A program made the translations under genes and the position numbers. A DNA stretch of 22,273 bases from JBFHER01 sp041584055 (lineage in GTDB: Bacteria > Bacteroidota > Bacteroidia > Bacteroidales > UBA5342): the NCBI GenBank assembly GCA_041584055.1, contig JBFHER010000027.1, positions 1 to 22,273 of the forward strand, in the 5' to 3' direction. Shown piece by piece: positions 15,075 to 22,273 of the stretch (position 1 is the first letter of the stretch; each line of letters begins with the position of its first letter). The notes beneath the pieces are model-generated. The model saw nothing but the letters and a program-made list of their open reading frames with translations, had not been told where the DNA came from and did not search any database.

Positions 15075-15674
15075 CTACTCTGTTTTATGTCTGGATTTCA
15101 GCTCTTTGATCAGATCTTCGATCCGATAACCTTTGTATGTGAGTAACACGATTAAATGGTAAATCAAATCGGCACCTTCGTATAAAAAATTCTCATCATC
15201 ATTGGCCATTGCGCCAATCACTGTCTCCACAGCCTCTTCACCCACCTTTTGGGTGATTTTTCGGATCCCTTTTGTGAATAGATGTGTTGTGTAAGATCCT
15301 TCCGGCATTTCAGCTTTTCGCTTGTCGATAAAATCCTGCAACTCTGTTAAAAAAGCAACCGCATTTTCATTTCGGTCTGCCCAACAGGTGTCGGTTCCTT
15401 TATGACAAACCGGTCCGGCAGGATTGACCTGAATCAAAAGCGTGTCATCATCGCAATCATTGGCAATGGACACCACATGCAAAAAGTTACCACTTTCCTC
15501 TCCTTTGGTCCACAAACGATTTTTACTTCTGCTATAAAAGGTAACTTTGCCTTCCTTTTGTGTTTTCTCAAGCGATGCTTCGTTCATATACCCAAGCATT
15601 AAAACCTTCATTGTTTTTGCATCCTGAATAATTGCCGGCACCAAACCGTCACCTTTGCTAAAATTAACTTTCAT
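15075..15674 (-). CDS. hisI: Bifunctional phosphoribosyl-AMP cyclohydrolase / phosphoribosyl-ATP pyrophosphatase
   Basis: The protein carries out steps 2 and 3 of histidine synthesis: hydrolysis of PR-ATP to PR-AMP, then ring opening of PR-AMP to ProFAR. The N-terminal cyclohydrolase (HisI, about 1-105) shows MLGYMNEASL, FYSRSKNRLWTKGEESGN and the metal-binding group D73-C-D-D-D77 with Cys90 and Cys97. The C-terminal pyrophosphatase (HisE, about 108-195) contains SYTTHLFTKGIRKITQKVGEE and VETVIGAMANDDENFLYEGADLIYHLIVLL, with the acidic metal site. The 199-residue fused form is usual in Bacteroidota (often written hisIE). It is last in the his cluster, and an unusually long 172-nt gap separates it from hisF. 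Confidence 0.97.
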   Translation of the reverse strand: MKVNFSKGDGLVPAIIQDAKTMKVLMLGYMNEASLEKTQKEGKVTFYSRSKNRLWTKGEESGNFLHVVSIANDCDDDTLLIQVNPAGPVCHKGTDTCWADRNENAVAFLTELQDFIDKRKAEMPEGSYTTHLFTKGIRKITQKVGEEAVETVIGAMANDDENFLYEGADLIYHLIVLLTYKGYRIEDLIKELKSRHKTE

Positions 15675-15846
15675 CCTATTATTTTTTATTCTGACCTTAT
15701 TTCAGACCCTCATTTTATTACAATCACCCGTTGATATAGACCTTACAAAAACTTTTATATTTCGTAAATTTTCCCTGCCGATACATCCGCCAATGCACCT
15801 TCACTCTCAGACCACAGCAATCAGTTTACTCCATGCAAGCGATGCC

Positions 15847-16602
15847 CTACAGACGAACCGGAATACCTTTGCTTGCAATATAAGCCTTCAGATCCGGGAT
15901 TGCAATCTCCTTGTAATGAAATATTGATGCAGCCAATCCGGCATCTGCTTTTCCCTTTGTAAACGTATCTACAAAGTGATCCATGTTTCCTGCGCCCCCG
16001 GAGGCAATGATTGGAATGGATAGTTCACCTGACATTTTTGCAAGTGCTTTGTTGGCAAAACCATTTTTTGTGCCATCGTGATTCATGCTTGTAAAAAGAA
16101 TTTCACCAGCTCCCCTTTGCTCTGCCTCCCGGGCCCATGCAAACAATTCTTTATCTGTTGGGATCCGACCTCCATTTACGGTCACAGTCCAATGGTTGTT
16201 GGCTTCTCTTGCATCTATGGCACACACCACAAACTGACTTCCAAAATTCTTTGCCAAATCATCTATCAGCTTTGGATTTCTAACAGCTGAAGAATTCACG
16301 GATATCTTATCTGCACCGGCATTTAAAAGCACGTCCGCATCTTTTAACTCACTGATTCCGCCCCCCACAGTAAAGGGAATATTGATGTGCTCAGCAATTC
16401 GACGCACCAACTCCGCGAATGTTTTACGGCCCTCATGCGTGGCAGTGATGTCGAGGAATACCAGTTCATCTGCTCCCTGCTCAGCATAAAGTGCGCCCAG
16501 TTCCACCGGATCGCCAACCGCTTTTATCCCCACAAAATTGATCCCCTTCACAGTTTGCCCATCCTTGATATCCAAACATGGTATGATTCGTTTTGCCAAC
16601 AT
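15847..16602 (-). CDS. hisF: Imidazole glycerol phosphate synthase, cyclase subunit HisF
   Basis: HisF takes ammonia from HisH and PRFAR to form imidazole glycerol phosphate and AICAR, linking histidine to purine synthesis. It is a 251-residue TIM barrel with the two catalytic aspartates at D11 (RIIPCLDIKDG) and D130 (VVCAID). Phosphate-binding loops appear at VGGGI and IPIIASGGAGNMDHF. The gene starts 2 nt after the hisA stop; HisA and HisF are homologous half-barrel duplications, and the pair here shows no fusion. Downstream is the 172-nt gap before hisIE. Confidence 0.98.
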   Translation of the reverse strand: MLAKRIIPCLDIKDGQTVKGINFVGIKAVGDPVELGALYAEQGADELVFLDITATHEGRKTFAELVRRIAEHINIPFTVGGGISELKDADVLLNAGADKISVNSSAVRNPKLIDDLAKNFGSQFVVCAIDAREANNHWTVTVNGGRIPTDKELFAWAREAEQRGAGEILFTSMNHDGTKNGFANKALAKMSGELSIPIIASGGAGNMDHFVDTFTKGKADAGLAASIFHYKEIAIPDLKAYIASKGIPVRL

Positions 16603-16604
16603 CC

Positions 16605-17333
16605 TTATGCGTTTTTATAATATTCTTCGATCTCCTTCAAGGAAAGCTTATTCTCGTAAATCGCCTTTCCAGTGATAACGGCAGGCACATTTTTTTCATC
16701 CAACAGCAAAATATCTTTCATATTGCTCACGCCACCACTTGCAATGATATAAAGTCCTGGTACGGCAGTCAGAATACGCTCATATAATTCGATGGATGGC
16801 CCCGCCATCATTCCGTCCTTGCTGATGTCCGTTGAAATCACCTTAGTAATCCCTTTAGCATGGTATTTTTCAATAAAGGATATCACCTCTTCTCCTGTGC
16901 CTTCCTGCCAACCACTAATGGCAATTTTATCATTCATTGCATCAGCCCCAAGAATAATTTTTTCTGCTCCGAATTTCTCTAACCAGCTTAAAAAAACATC
17001 GGGATCACTCACTGCAATGCTCCCTCCAGTTACCATTTGTGCACCACTGTCAAATGCAATTCGCAAGTCTTCGTCGCTTTTCAATCCACCTCCAAAATCA
17101 ATTACAAGGTTTGTTTTTGCTGCAATTCGTTCCAGCACCTTATAGTTGACAATGTGCTTTGCTTTAGCACCATCCAGGTCCACAAGGTGCAGACGCTTTA
17201 TCCCGGCATCTTCAAACATTGCAGCCACCTCAAGCGGATCTTCATTGTACACTTTTTTTCGCGCGTAATCACCCTGACTCAGTCGTACACATTTTCCATC
17301 GATAATGTCAATGGCCGGAATTATTTCAATCAT
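16605..17333 (-). CDS. hisA: ProFAR isomerase HisA
   Basis: HisA opens the ribose of ProFAR by an Amadori rearrangement to PRFAR, the substrate of HisFH. The 242-residue TIM barrel carries the general base D9 (IIPAIDIIDGKCVRL) and the general acid D169 (VISTDISKDGMMAGPS), plus phosphate loops at DFGGGL and YIIASGGVSN. The length is normal. It lies between hisH (6 nt upstream) and hisF (2 nt downstream), certainly in one transcript. Nothing suggests the dual-function PriA type found in Actinobacteria. Confidence 0.97.
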   Translation of the reverse strand: MIEIIPAIDIIDGKCVRLSQGDYARKKVYNEDPLEVAAMFEDAGIKRLHLVDLDGAKAKHIVNYKVLERIAAKTNLVIDFGGGLKSDEDLRIAFDSGAQMVTGGSIAVSDPDVFLSWLEKFGAEKIILGADAMNDKIAISGWQEGTGEEVISFIEKYHAKGITKVISTDISKDGMMAGPSIELYERILTAVPGLYIIASGGVSNMKDILLLDEKNVPAVITGKAIYENKLSLKEIEEYYKNA

Positions 17334-17339
17334 CTTCGT

Positions 17340-17939
17340 TTACGTTTCAATAAATGCTTTTAAAATTGCTGCCCCAACCGGTCCGCTTTTTTCCGGGTGA
17401 AACTGGGTCGCATAGAAATTATCTTTTTTAAGAACCGAACTGTAAGGTATGATGTAGTTTGTCACTGCTGCGGTATAGTCAGACAACTCAGCATAAAAGG
17501 AATGCACAAAATAGACAAACTCATTTTCCAGCGACGCCGGAATAAAATCTAGTTTCAGATCACAAATCGTATTCCATCCCATGTGTGGAATCTTGGTGAT
17601 GTTTTCCTCTCCTTTTTTTGCAACAAATTTCTTAACCTCAACATCGAAAATGCCAAGACAATCTGTATCATTCTCTTCAGAATGTTTGCACATAAGCTGC
17701 ATGCCTAAACAAATTCCCAACACAGGCTGCTTCAGCTGTGGAATCAGCTCAGCCAATCCACTTTCCTTTAAAAATGCCATGGTGGTACTTGCTTCTCCAA
17801 CACCTGGGAAAATAACCTTGTCTGCCGCTCTAATTTTTTCAGGATCCCCGGTGATTTCGGGCTCAATTCCCAAACGCTGCAAGGCAAATTTCACCGATCG
17901 GATATTACCAGCATTGTATTTTATAATGACTACTTTCAT
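17340..17939 (-). CDS. hisH: Imidazole glycerol phosphate synthase, glutaminase subunit HisH
   Basis: HisH hydrolyses glutamine and channels ammonia to HisF. It is a class I glutamine amidotransferase of 199 residues with the catalytic triad visible: C77 in PVLGICLGMQLM, H181 and E183 in QFHPEKSG. I chose the ATG ending at 17939 (MKVVIIKYNAGN), where the family begins. The frame can be opened to 17975 but adds a 12-residue non-homologous leader. It is followed by hisA after 6 nt. Upstream, 69 nt separate it from the TlpA-like gene, enough for a separate promoter, though no full TAnnTTTG was found (TATCTTTT is the nearest). Confidence 0.97.
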   Translation of the reverse strand: MKVVIIKYNAGNIRSVKFALQRLGIEPEITGDPEKIRAADKVIFPGVGEASTTMAFLKESGLAELIPQLKQPVLGICLGMQLMCKHSEENDTDCLGIFDVEVKKFVAKKGEENITKIPHMGWNTICDLKLDFIPASLENEFVYFVHSFYAELSDYTAAVTNYIIPYSSVLKKDNFYATQFHPEKSGPVGAAILKAFIET

Positions 17940-18008
17940 TTTTTTTTGATAAAAGAAACAAGATTTAAGATGCAAGAGTAAAAGATATCTGTGCAGTCTT
18001 GTTCTACA

Positions 18009-18551
18009 TTATTCACTTAATAACTCATTTATCTTTGAAACCATGGTGTCAAACTCTTCCTGATTAAACAAACGCGTCAGGAATTTTATTTTTCCATCTT
18101 TCCCGATGATAACATTTCTTGTTACGCCCGCCTTGCGATGTGCAAAAAGGGCAAAAACATCTGCCTTATCATCAAGTGCAACAGGATATGTGATCCCGGT
18201 TGCATTAATTAATTCATTTGCTTTATCAAGCGGTTCATCCATGTCCACCGCATAAAGTGCAAAATCAGGATTATCTTTGTTTTTCTGCCAGATATCACGT
18301 TCTATAAATGGCATTTCTTTTCTACAAACCGAGCACCAGCTAGCAGTAAACTGTAACATTACAATTTTACCTTGCAGATCTGTTGATTTCACAACCCGAC
18401 CATCTGCCAGCTTCAACGAAAAGGATGGTGCTTTATCCCCTACATTAACAATGTAACCCCGTTGATCTTTTTGCTTTTTTCCGTCCTTCGCAGCAACTGA
18501 AACACCAAGCAGCAAGACTGCCACCAACAACACACGAACCAAAAACTTCAT
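18009..18551 (-). CDS. Exported TlpA/ResA-like thioredoxin-fold protein
   Basis: This is a 180-residue protein with a signal peptide (about 1-21, ending VSVAA) and a TlpA/AhpC-TSA type thioredoxin domain: VGDKAPSFSLKLADGR, GKIVMLQFTASWCSVCRKEMP with a redox CxxC at C73 and C76, then a long region to VIIGKDGKIKFLTRLFN. It is presumably a periplasmic thiol-disulfide reductase, as for relatives that keep cytochrome or other thiols reduced. The position that normally holds cis-proline (as in GIPTT) is Thr144 in AGVTRNVII, a feature more like peroxiredoxin-type folds. It lies 13 nt after purU and 69 nt before hisH. No cytochrome-maturation gene is nearby, so its partner is unknown. Confidence 0.88.
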   Translation of the reverse strand: MKFLVRVLLVAVLLLGVSVAAKDGKKQKDQRGYIVNVGDKAPSFSLKLADGRVVKSTDLQGKIVMLQFTASWCSVCRKEMPFIERDIWQKNKDNPDFALYAVDMDEPLDKANELINATGITYPVALDDKADVFALFAHRKAGVTRNVIIGKDGKIKFLTRLFNQEEFDTMVSKINELLSE

Positions 18552-18564
18552 CCCTTATAAAAAT

Positions 18565-19440
18565 CTAGTTAAACACTACCGTTCGGTTATTGTAGATCAA
18601 CAGCTTTCGTTTCAAGTGTTTTTCAACGGCTCTGGACAACACAATTTTCTCCAAATCACGTCCTTTCCGCACCAATGCATCAACTGTATCCTTATGCGTA
18701 ATGCGCACAACTTCCTGTTCAATGATAGGTCCGGCATCTAAATCGGTAGTCACATAATGACTGGTCGCACCAATGAGCTTCACTCCCCTGTGATGAGCAG
18801 CATGATAGGGTTTAGCTCCAATAAATGCAGGCAGGAAGGAATGATGGATATTGATAACACGGTGTGGAAATTGAGCAACAAAATCCAAAGATAAAATCTG
18901 CATGTATCGTGCCAGAACCACAAAATCGATATTCATTTCTTTCAACAGCTCGATTTCCTTTTTCTCCTGTTCTGCCTTGTTCTCTTTATTTACAGGAAAC
19001 ACATAAAATGGAATATCAAAACGGTCTGCGACATGTCGCAGGTCTTCGTGATTACTTATAATCAATGGAATCTCAACATCCCACTCTCCAGCAGTGTAAC
19101 GGCCAAGAAGATCGAACAGACAATGCCCCATTTTAGACACAAAAATAGCCATCTTGGGCTTTTTTGTTGAGAAGTAAATGGTCCAGTCCATTGCATATCT
19201 TTGTGCAAACAATGTACCGAAATAGTCCTCCAGTTTCTCTTTTGGAATCAGGAAGTCCTCCAACTCCCATTCAATCCGTGTATAAAAAATACCTTCCTGA
19301 CGATCCACATGTTGATCAAGGTAAATAATATTTCCCTGATTTTTGGTAATGAACTCTGTGATACTTGCCAGAATTCCAGTTTGATCGGGACAGTGCATCA
19401 AAAGGATGGCCGTCTCTTTTTTATTTGAATTATTTACCAT
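18565..19440 (-). CDS. purU: Formyltetrahydrofolate deformylase
   Basis: PurU hydrolyses 10-formyl-THF to formate and THF, balancing the one-carbon pool and, in E. coli, supplying formate for PurT. The 291-residue protein has an N-terminal ACT domain (about 8-90, LLMHCPDQTGILASITEFI) which in relatives senses methionine/glycine, and a formyltransferase-type catalytic domain with the asparagine-histidine-aspartate set: VINIHHSFLP (Asn-x-His) and SHYVTTDLDAGPIIEQ (Asp). The motif FIGAKPYHAAHHRGVKLIGATSHYV is typical of PurU rather than PurN. The start at 19440 gives the usual N-terminus. It heads the minus-strand block with the thioredoxin-like gene and the his genes. Confidence 0.95.
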   Translation of the reverse strand: MVNNSNKKETAILLMHCPDQTGILASITEFITKNQGNIIYLDQHVDRQEGIFYTRIEWELEDFLIPKEKLEDYFGTLFAQRYAMDWTIYFSTKKPKMAIFVSKMGHCLFDLLGRYTAGEWDVEIPLIISNHEDLRHVADRFDIPFYVFPVNKENKAEQEKKEIELLKEMNIDFVVLARYMQILSLDFVAQFPHRVINIHHSFLPAFIGAKPYHAAHHRGVKLIGATSHYVTTDLDAGPIIEQEVVRITHKDTVDALVRKGRDLEKIVLSRAVEKHLKRKLLIYNNRTVVFN

Positions 19441-19464
19441 AATCTTCTATCCTGTAATGGAGTG

Positions 19465-19472
19465 CAAAAATA
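19465..19472 (-). promoter_or_regulatory. Putative -7 element of the purU promoter
   Basis: The minus strand reads TATTTTTG followed by C, a match to TAnnTTTG, about 25 bp before the ATG. No TTG was found at the expected -33 spacing. Confidence 0.4.
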
Positions 19473-19547
19473 ACCAAAAGCATTAAAACGATGGTCATTT
19501 TACCCAAAGGAATGCATCAAATCATCCAATTAAATTGAGAATTATTA

Positions 19548-19555
19548 TAAATTTG
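19548..19555 (+). promoter_or_regulatory. Putative -7 element of the thioesterase promoter
   Basis: TAAATTTG matches TAnnTTTG 50 bp before the ATG at 19605. A clear -33 TTTG is lacking at the usual spacing. It shares a 164-bp region with the purU promoter on the other strand. Confidence 0.4.
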
Positions 19556-19604
19556 TGCTTCATCAGATCAAAACTATTTACGATCACCATACATTTCCCG
19601 AAAT

Positions 19605-20369
19605 ATGACGCCTTTCAAAGCACCTGAATTATCAAAAAAACTCATCACCAAACACAGTGTTTGTTCCCATGAAGTTAATCATAATCAGCAACTTTCCGTT
19701 CCAACAATAATGGGAATGTTACAGGAAGTCGCCTATCGCCATGCGGAAGAAAGGGGATGGGGATGGGGAGCACTGAAGCCCCTGAATCACTTTTGGGTTT
19801 TGGTGCGGGTTCAAATGATTTTTGATCGGTTTCCGGTGTGGAATGATACCATTCAACTTGAAACATGGGCAAGCGGATCCAACAAGTTATTTGCAAAGCG
19901 TTCCTGGCATTTCCTTGACGAACAACAGCAATCTATCATTCGTTGCAATTCTGACTGGGCCATCATTGATGGAGAATCAAGGCGAATTCAACGCATCCGT
20001 CCTGAATCGTTTGCGGGGTGGTACCTTCAGGAAGCTCTTTTAGACAAAGAACCGGCAAAACTAAGTCAGCTCAATAAAAAAATAATGGCCGGAAAGTTCG
20101 CTATCCGATTGAGTGAAATCGACCTGATGCAGCATGTTAACAATGCCAATTACGTGAAATGGGCGATGGATTCACTTCACCTTGACTTTATCAATGCATA
20201 TGAACCGGCAAAAATAGAGGTAAACTTTTTAAAAGAAGCCAAATATCCTGCCACCATGCTTGTATTCAAGGAGGAGATCGATGCGTTGCAGACCTTATTC
20301 TCAATTACATCGGAAGACGAAACCATTGAGCATGTACGGATCCTGATCCACTGGAGGGAACGCCGCTAA
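19605..20369 (+). CDS. Acyl-ACP thioesterase (FatA-like)
   Basis: This is a 254-residue protein with two hot-dog halves, as in plant FatA/FatB and their bacterial relatives, which release fatty acids from acyl carrier protein. The N-terminal half shows the substrate-helix region TIMGMLQEVAYRHAEERGWG and FWVLVRVQMIFDRFPVW. The C-terminal half holds the catalytic loop SEIDLMQHVNNANYVKW. By alignment with plant enzymes, D173, H177 and E211 (NFLKEA, matching YRREC) are kept, but the Asn expected at 175 (D-x-N-x-H) is Met. It may work by a variant mechanism or have another acyl donor. It is transcribed alone, and its stop lies 7 bp from that of thiL on the other strand. The substrate is unknown. 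Confidence 0.9.
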   Translation: MTPFKAPELSKKLITKHSVCSHEVNHNQQLSVPTIMGMLQEVAYRHAEERGWGWGALKPLNHFWVLVRVQMIFDRFPVWNDTIQLETWASGSNKLFAKRSWHFLDEQQQSIIRCNSDWAIIDGESRRIQRIRPESFAGWYLQEALLDKEPAKLSQLNKKIMAGKFAIRLSEIDLMQHVNNANYVKWAMDSLHLDFINAYEPAKIEVNFLKEAKYPATMLVFKEEIDALQTLFSITSEDETIEHVRILIHWRERR

Positions 20370-20376
20370 ATCACCA

Positions 20377-21411
20377 TTATCCCAATCCGTTCCAGCCCTG
20401 TGCAACCAACTCTATCTCGGTTTCATCACCCCGGGTAATCATAAATGCACCTTTGCTCTCATCCGTAATATGTCCGATGATACGAACCTGGGGCAATTTA
20501 ATTATCTCATCGTGATATTTGAGTGGCACAGAAAACAATAGCTCATAATCCTCCCCTCCATTCAAAGCAGCAGTTATCAGGTTCATGTTGAATTCCTCTG
20601 CCAGCTTTGCAGTCTGAAAATCCACCGGGATGCGCTCTTCATAAATCCTGCATCCAACCCTCGATTGTTTGCAAATATGGAGCAATTCAGATGACAGGCC
20701 ATCGGAAATATCTATCATGGAAGTGGGGATAATGTTTTTATCCCGCAACGATTTAACAACATCTAAACGCGCTTCAGGTTTTAGTTGTCGCTGAAGCAAA
20801 TATTCAAAGCCTGCAAAATCGGGTTGTACACCTCCCACTTCTTTGAGCACTTTTTGCTCCCTTTCAAGAAGTTGCAAGCCCATGAAGGCAGAGCCCAGGT
20901 CTCCGGTCACACATATCAAATCTGTATCTTTTGCACCGTTGCGATACGACAGTGTCTCATCGTCTCCTTCACCCACACAGGTGATGCTTATGGTTAAACC
21001 AGTAAGGGATGAAGATGTATCACCTCCCACCAGATCCACCGCATAGACCTCACATGCCAGTCGAATACCATCGTAAAGTTCATCAAGCATTTCTACTGTA
21101 TATCTTGCAGATACGCCAATTGAAACAGTAATTTGTTTCGGGATAGCATTCATGGCTACAATATCAGAGATATTAACCACAACCGCTTTATAACCAAGAT
21201 GTTTCAATGGCGTATACACCATGTTGAAATGGATTCCTTCCAACAGCAAATCTGTGGTCACCAGCACTTTCTTATTTTTATAATTCAGCACAGCGGCATC
21301 GTCACCCACACCAAGCTGGCTGGAGTCGTTTTGCAACTTAATGGCATTTGTCAGGTGATCAATCAGCCCAAACTCTCCCAATTCAGATAAAGGTGTCCCC
21401 TTTTTTTCCAT
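20377..21411 (-). CDS. thiL: Thiamine-monophosphate kinase
   Basis: ThiL phosphorylates thiamine monophosphate to the active cofactor thiamine pyrophosphate. The 344-residue protein has the AIRS/PurM-like fold with its metal and ATP motifs: GVGDDAAV (35-41), VTTDLLLEGIHF (51-62), VVNISDIVAMNAIPK, VDLVGGDTSSS, the MIDISDGLSSELLHI block and GGEDYELLF near the C-terminus. The length is slightly above E. coli ThiL (325). It follows murB after 5 nt and is probably co-transcribed with it. Its stop is only 7 bp from the convergent thioesterase gene, with no visible terminator in between. Confidence 0.96.
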   Translation of the reverse strand: MEKKGTPLSELGEFGLIDHLTNAIKLQNDSSQLGVGDDAAVLNYKNKKVLVTTDLLLEGIHFNMVYTPLKHLGYKAVVVNISDIVAMNAIPKQITVSIGVSARYTVEMLDELYDGIRLACEVYAVDLVGGDTSSSLTGLTISITCVGEGDDETLSYRNGAKDTDLICVTGDLGSAFMGLQLLEREQKVLKEVGGVQPDFAGFEYLLQRQLKPEARLDVVKSLRDKNIIPTSMIDISDGLSSELLHICKQSRVGCRIYEERIPVDFQTAKLAEEFNMNLITAALNGGEDYELLFSVPLKYHDEIIKLPQVRIIGHITDESKGAFMITRGDETEIELVAQGWNGLG

Positions 21412-21416
21412 GATAT

Positions 21417-22273
21417 TTATGCTATAAAATTAACCTCCGGATACAACTCCACATTAAAACGCGCTTTCACTTTTGCAATGATCATGTTTGCCAGCTCCAA
21501 AATTTCTTTTCCACTGGCGCCGCCAAAATTTACAAGAACAAGCGGTTGATCCACATGCACACCAACGTTCCCTTTCCTGAATCCTTTCAACCCACACTGA
21601 TCAATCATCCAGGCAGCAGGCACCTTGTATTGATCCCCGGATTCATAATAAGGCATGGCAGGATATTGTTTTTGAAGCGAACGAAACAATTCTTCCCCCA
21701 GCACCGGATTTTTGAAAAAACTTCCCGCATTTCCAAGCTTCTTCGTATCGGGAAGTTTACTTTCTCTTATCTCGATAACAGCTTTTCGAACAGCCTTCAC
21801 ACCACCTTCCGGATATTTTTTGTACACTTCAGCCACGCGTCCATAGCTCAGATTTAAAACCGGGAATTTTGAAAGTTTAAATACAACTGATGTAAAGATG
21901 TATTTTCCTCTCAATCTATTTTTAAATACACTGTCGCGATACGCAAATTCACAATCTTTATTTGAAAACACCCTTTTCTCTCCACTCAACAATTCAATGG
22001 CTTCGGCATTGTAAAGCACATCCTTCACTTCAACACCATACGCTCCAATGTTCTGAACGGGTGTTGCCCCAACCTGTCCGGGAATCAGTGACAGGTTTTC
22101 AAGACCGCCATAATTCCTTTCCACGGTCCACGCCACCAAATCATCCCATTCAACCCCGGAGCCGGCTTTCACACAGACCGTATTCTCATCTTCATTAAGC
22201 ACCTCAATGGTTTCCATCCTGGAATGAAGGATCAAACCATTGTAATAATCATTAACGAATAAAAGATTGCTGC
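21417..22273 (-). CDS. murB: UDP-N-acetylenolpyruvoylglucosamine reductase, 5' end outside window
   Basis: MurB reduces UDP-GlcNAc-enolpyruvate to UDP-MurNAc with NADPH and bound FAD, an early step of peptidoglycan synthesis. The frame stays open to the right edge and reads SNLLFVNDYYNGLILHSRM there, the known FAD-binding stretch after the glycines of GxGSN, so only about the first 50-60 residues are missing. The TTG at 22235 is not the true start. Further on are LENLSLIPGQVGATPVQNIG, the type I loop EFAYRDSVFK, the catalytic Ser in NAGSFFKNP and the catalytic Glu in YPEVNFIA at the C-terminus. It appears intact in the visible part. thiL follows after 5 nt. Confidence 0.97.
   Translation of the reverse strand, partial: SNLLFVNDYYNGLILHSRMETIEVLNEDENTVCVKAGSGVEWDDLVAWTVERNYGGLENLSLIPGQVGATPVQNIGAYGVEVKDVLYNAEAIELLSGEKRVFSNKDCEFAYRDSVFKNRLRGKYIFTSVVFKLSKFPVLNLSYGRVAEVYKKYPEGGVKAVRKAVIEIRESKLPDTKKLGNAGSFFKNPVLGEELFRSLQKQYPAMPYYESGDQYKVPAAWMIDQCGLKGFRKGNVGVHVDQPLVLVNFGGASGKEILELANMIIAKVKARFNVELYPEVNFIA

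Noticed and set aside
17940..17975. A longer start for HisH
   Set aside because: The 12 extra residues have no counterpart in the family; MKVVIIKYNAGN is the normal beginning.
1..22273. A CRISPR array, toxin-antitoxin pair, prophage or novel defence cassette
   Set aside because: No spaced direct repeats, nuclease-type small gene pairs or phage proteins were seen; almost all the sequence is assigned to recognisable housekeeping or transport genes.

Overview
The window reads as a chromosomal housekeeping segment from a member of the Bacteroidota, most likely the Bacteroidales/Marinilabiliales side. The reasons are: the proteins look Bacteroidota-type by eye; several upstream regions carry the TAnnTTTG -7 element of that phylum; Shine-Dalgarno sites are essentially absent before starts; and gene orders such as rplM-rpsI-rpsB-tsf and recF-DUF721 next to TPR-ribH are ones I associate with this phylum. 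No rRNA, tRNA, CRISPR array, prophage or intact insertion sequence was seen.

Layout. At 1-460 lies a frameshifted remnant of a REP-associated (Y1/IS200-like) transposase, with a perfect 14-bp inverted repeat at the left edge. At 465-3250 is a translation operon on the + strand (rplM, rpsI, rpsB, tsf) with a recognisable promoter, two candidate leader hairpins and a terminator. At 3304-4694 (-) recF overlaps a small DUF721 gene by 4 bp. From the divergent promoter region, a membrane-anchored TPR protein and ribH run on + to a strong terminator at 6020-6058. At 6155-11932 (-) is a complete five-gene tripartite ABC export operon: ATPase, two paralogous MacB/FtsX-type permeases, a periplasmic adaptor and a TolC-type outer membrane protein. 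A 391-bp divergent intergenic region with two dyads separates it from clpB (+, 12324-14912). A bidirectional terminator follows, then a minus-strand block read from purU through a TlpA-like thioredoxin to hisH, hisA, hisF and hisIE. An acyl-ACP thioesterase on + (19605-20369) ends 7 bp from thiL, which is transcribed with murB; the 5' end of murB is cut by the right edge.

How the genes work together. The first block supplies ribosomal proteins L13, S9 and S2 and elongation factor Ts. RecF and the DUF721 protein belong to replication and repair. The export operon is self-contained, from ATP hydrolysis to the outer membrane channel, but its substrate cannot be read from sequence. HisH/HisF release AICAR, which enters purine synthesis and is formylated with 10-formyl-THF; PurU hydrolyses that same cofactor, so the purU-his arrangement is at least metabolically coherent. 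MurB and ThiL serve peptidoglycan and thiamine pyrophosphate synthesis.

I found no convincing new multi-gene system. The points most worth a second look are the hairpin before rpsB, the thioesterase with Met in place of the usual catalytic Asn, the thioredoxin that lacks its cis-proline, the transposase remnant with its palindrome, and the dyads between clpB and the export operon.
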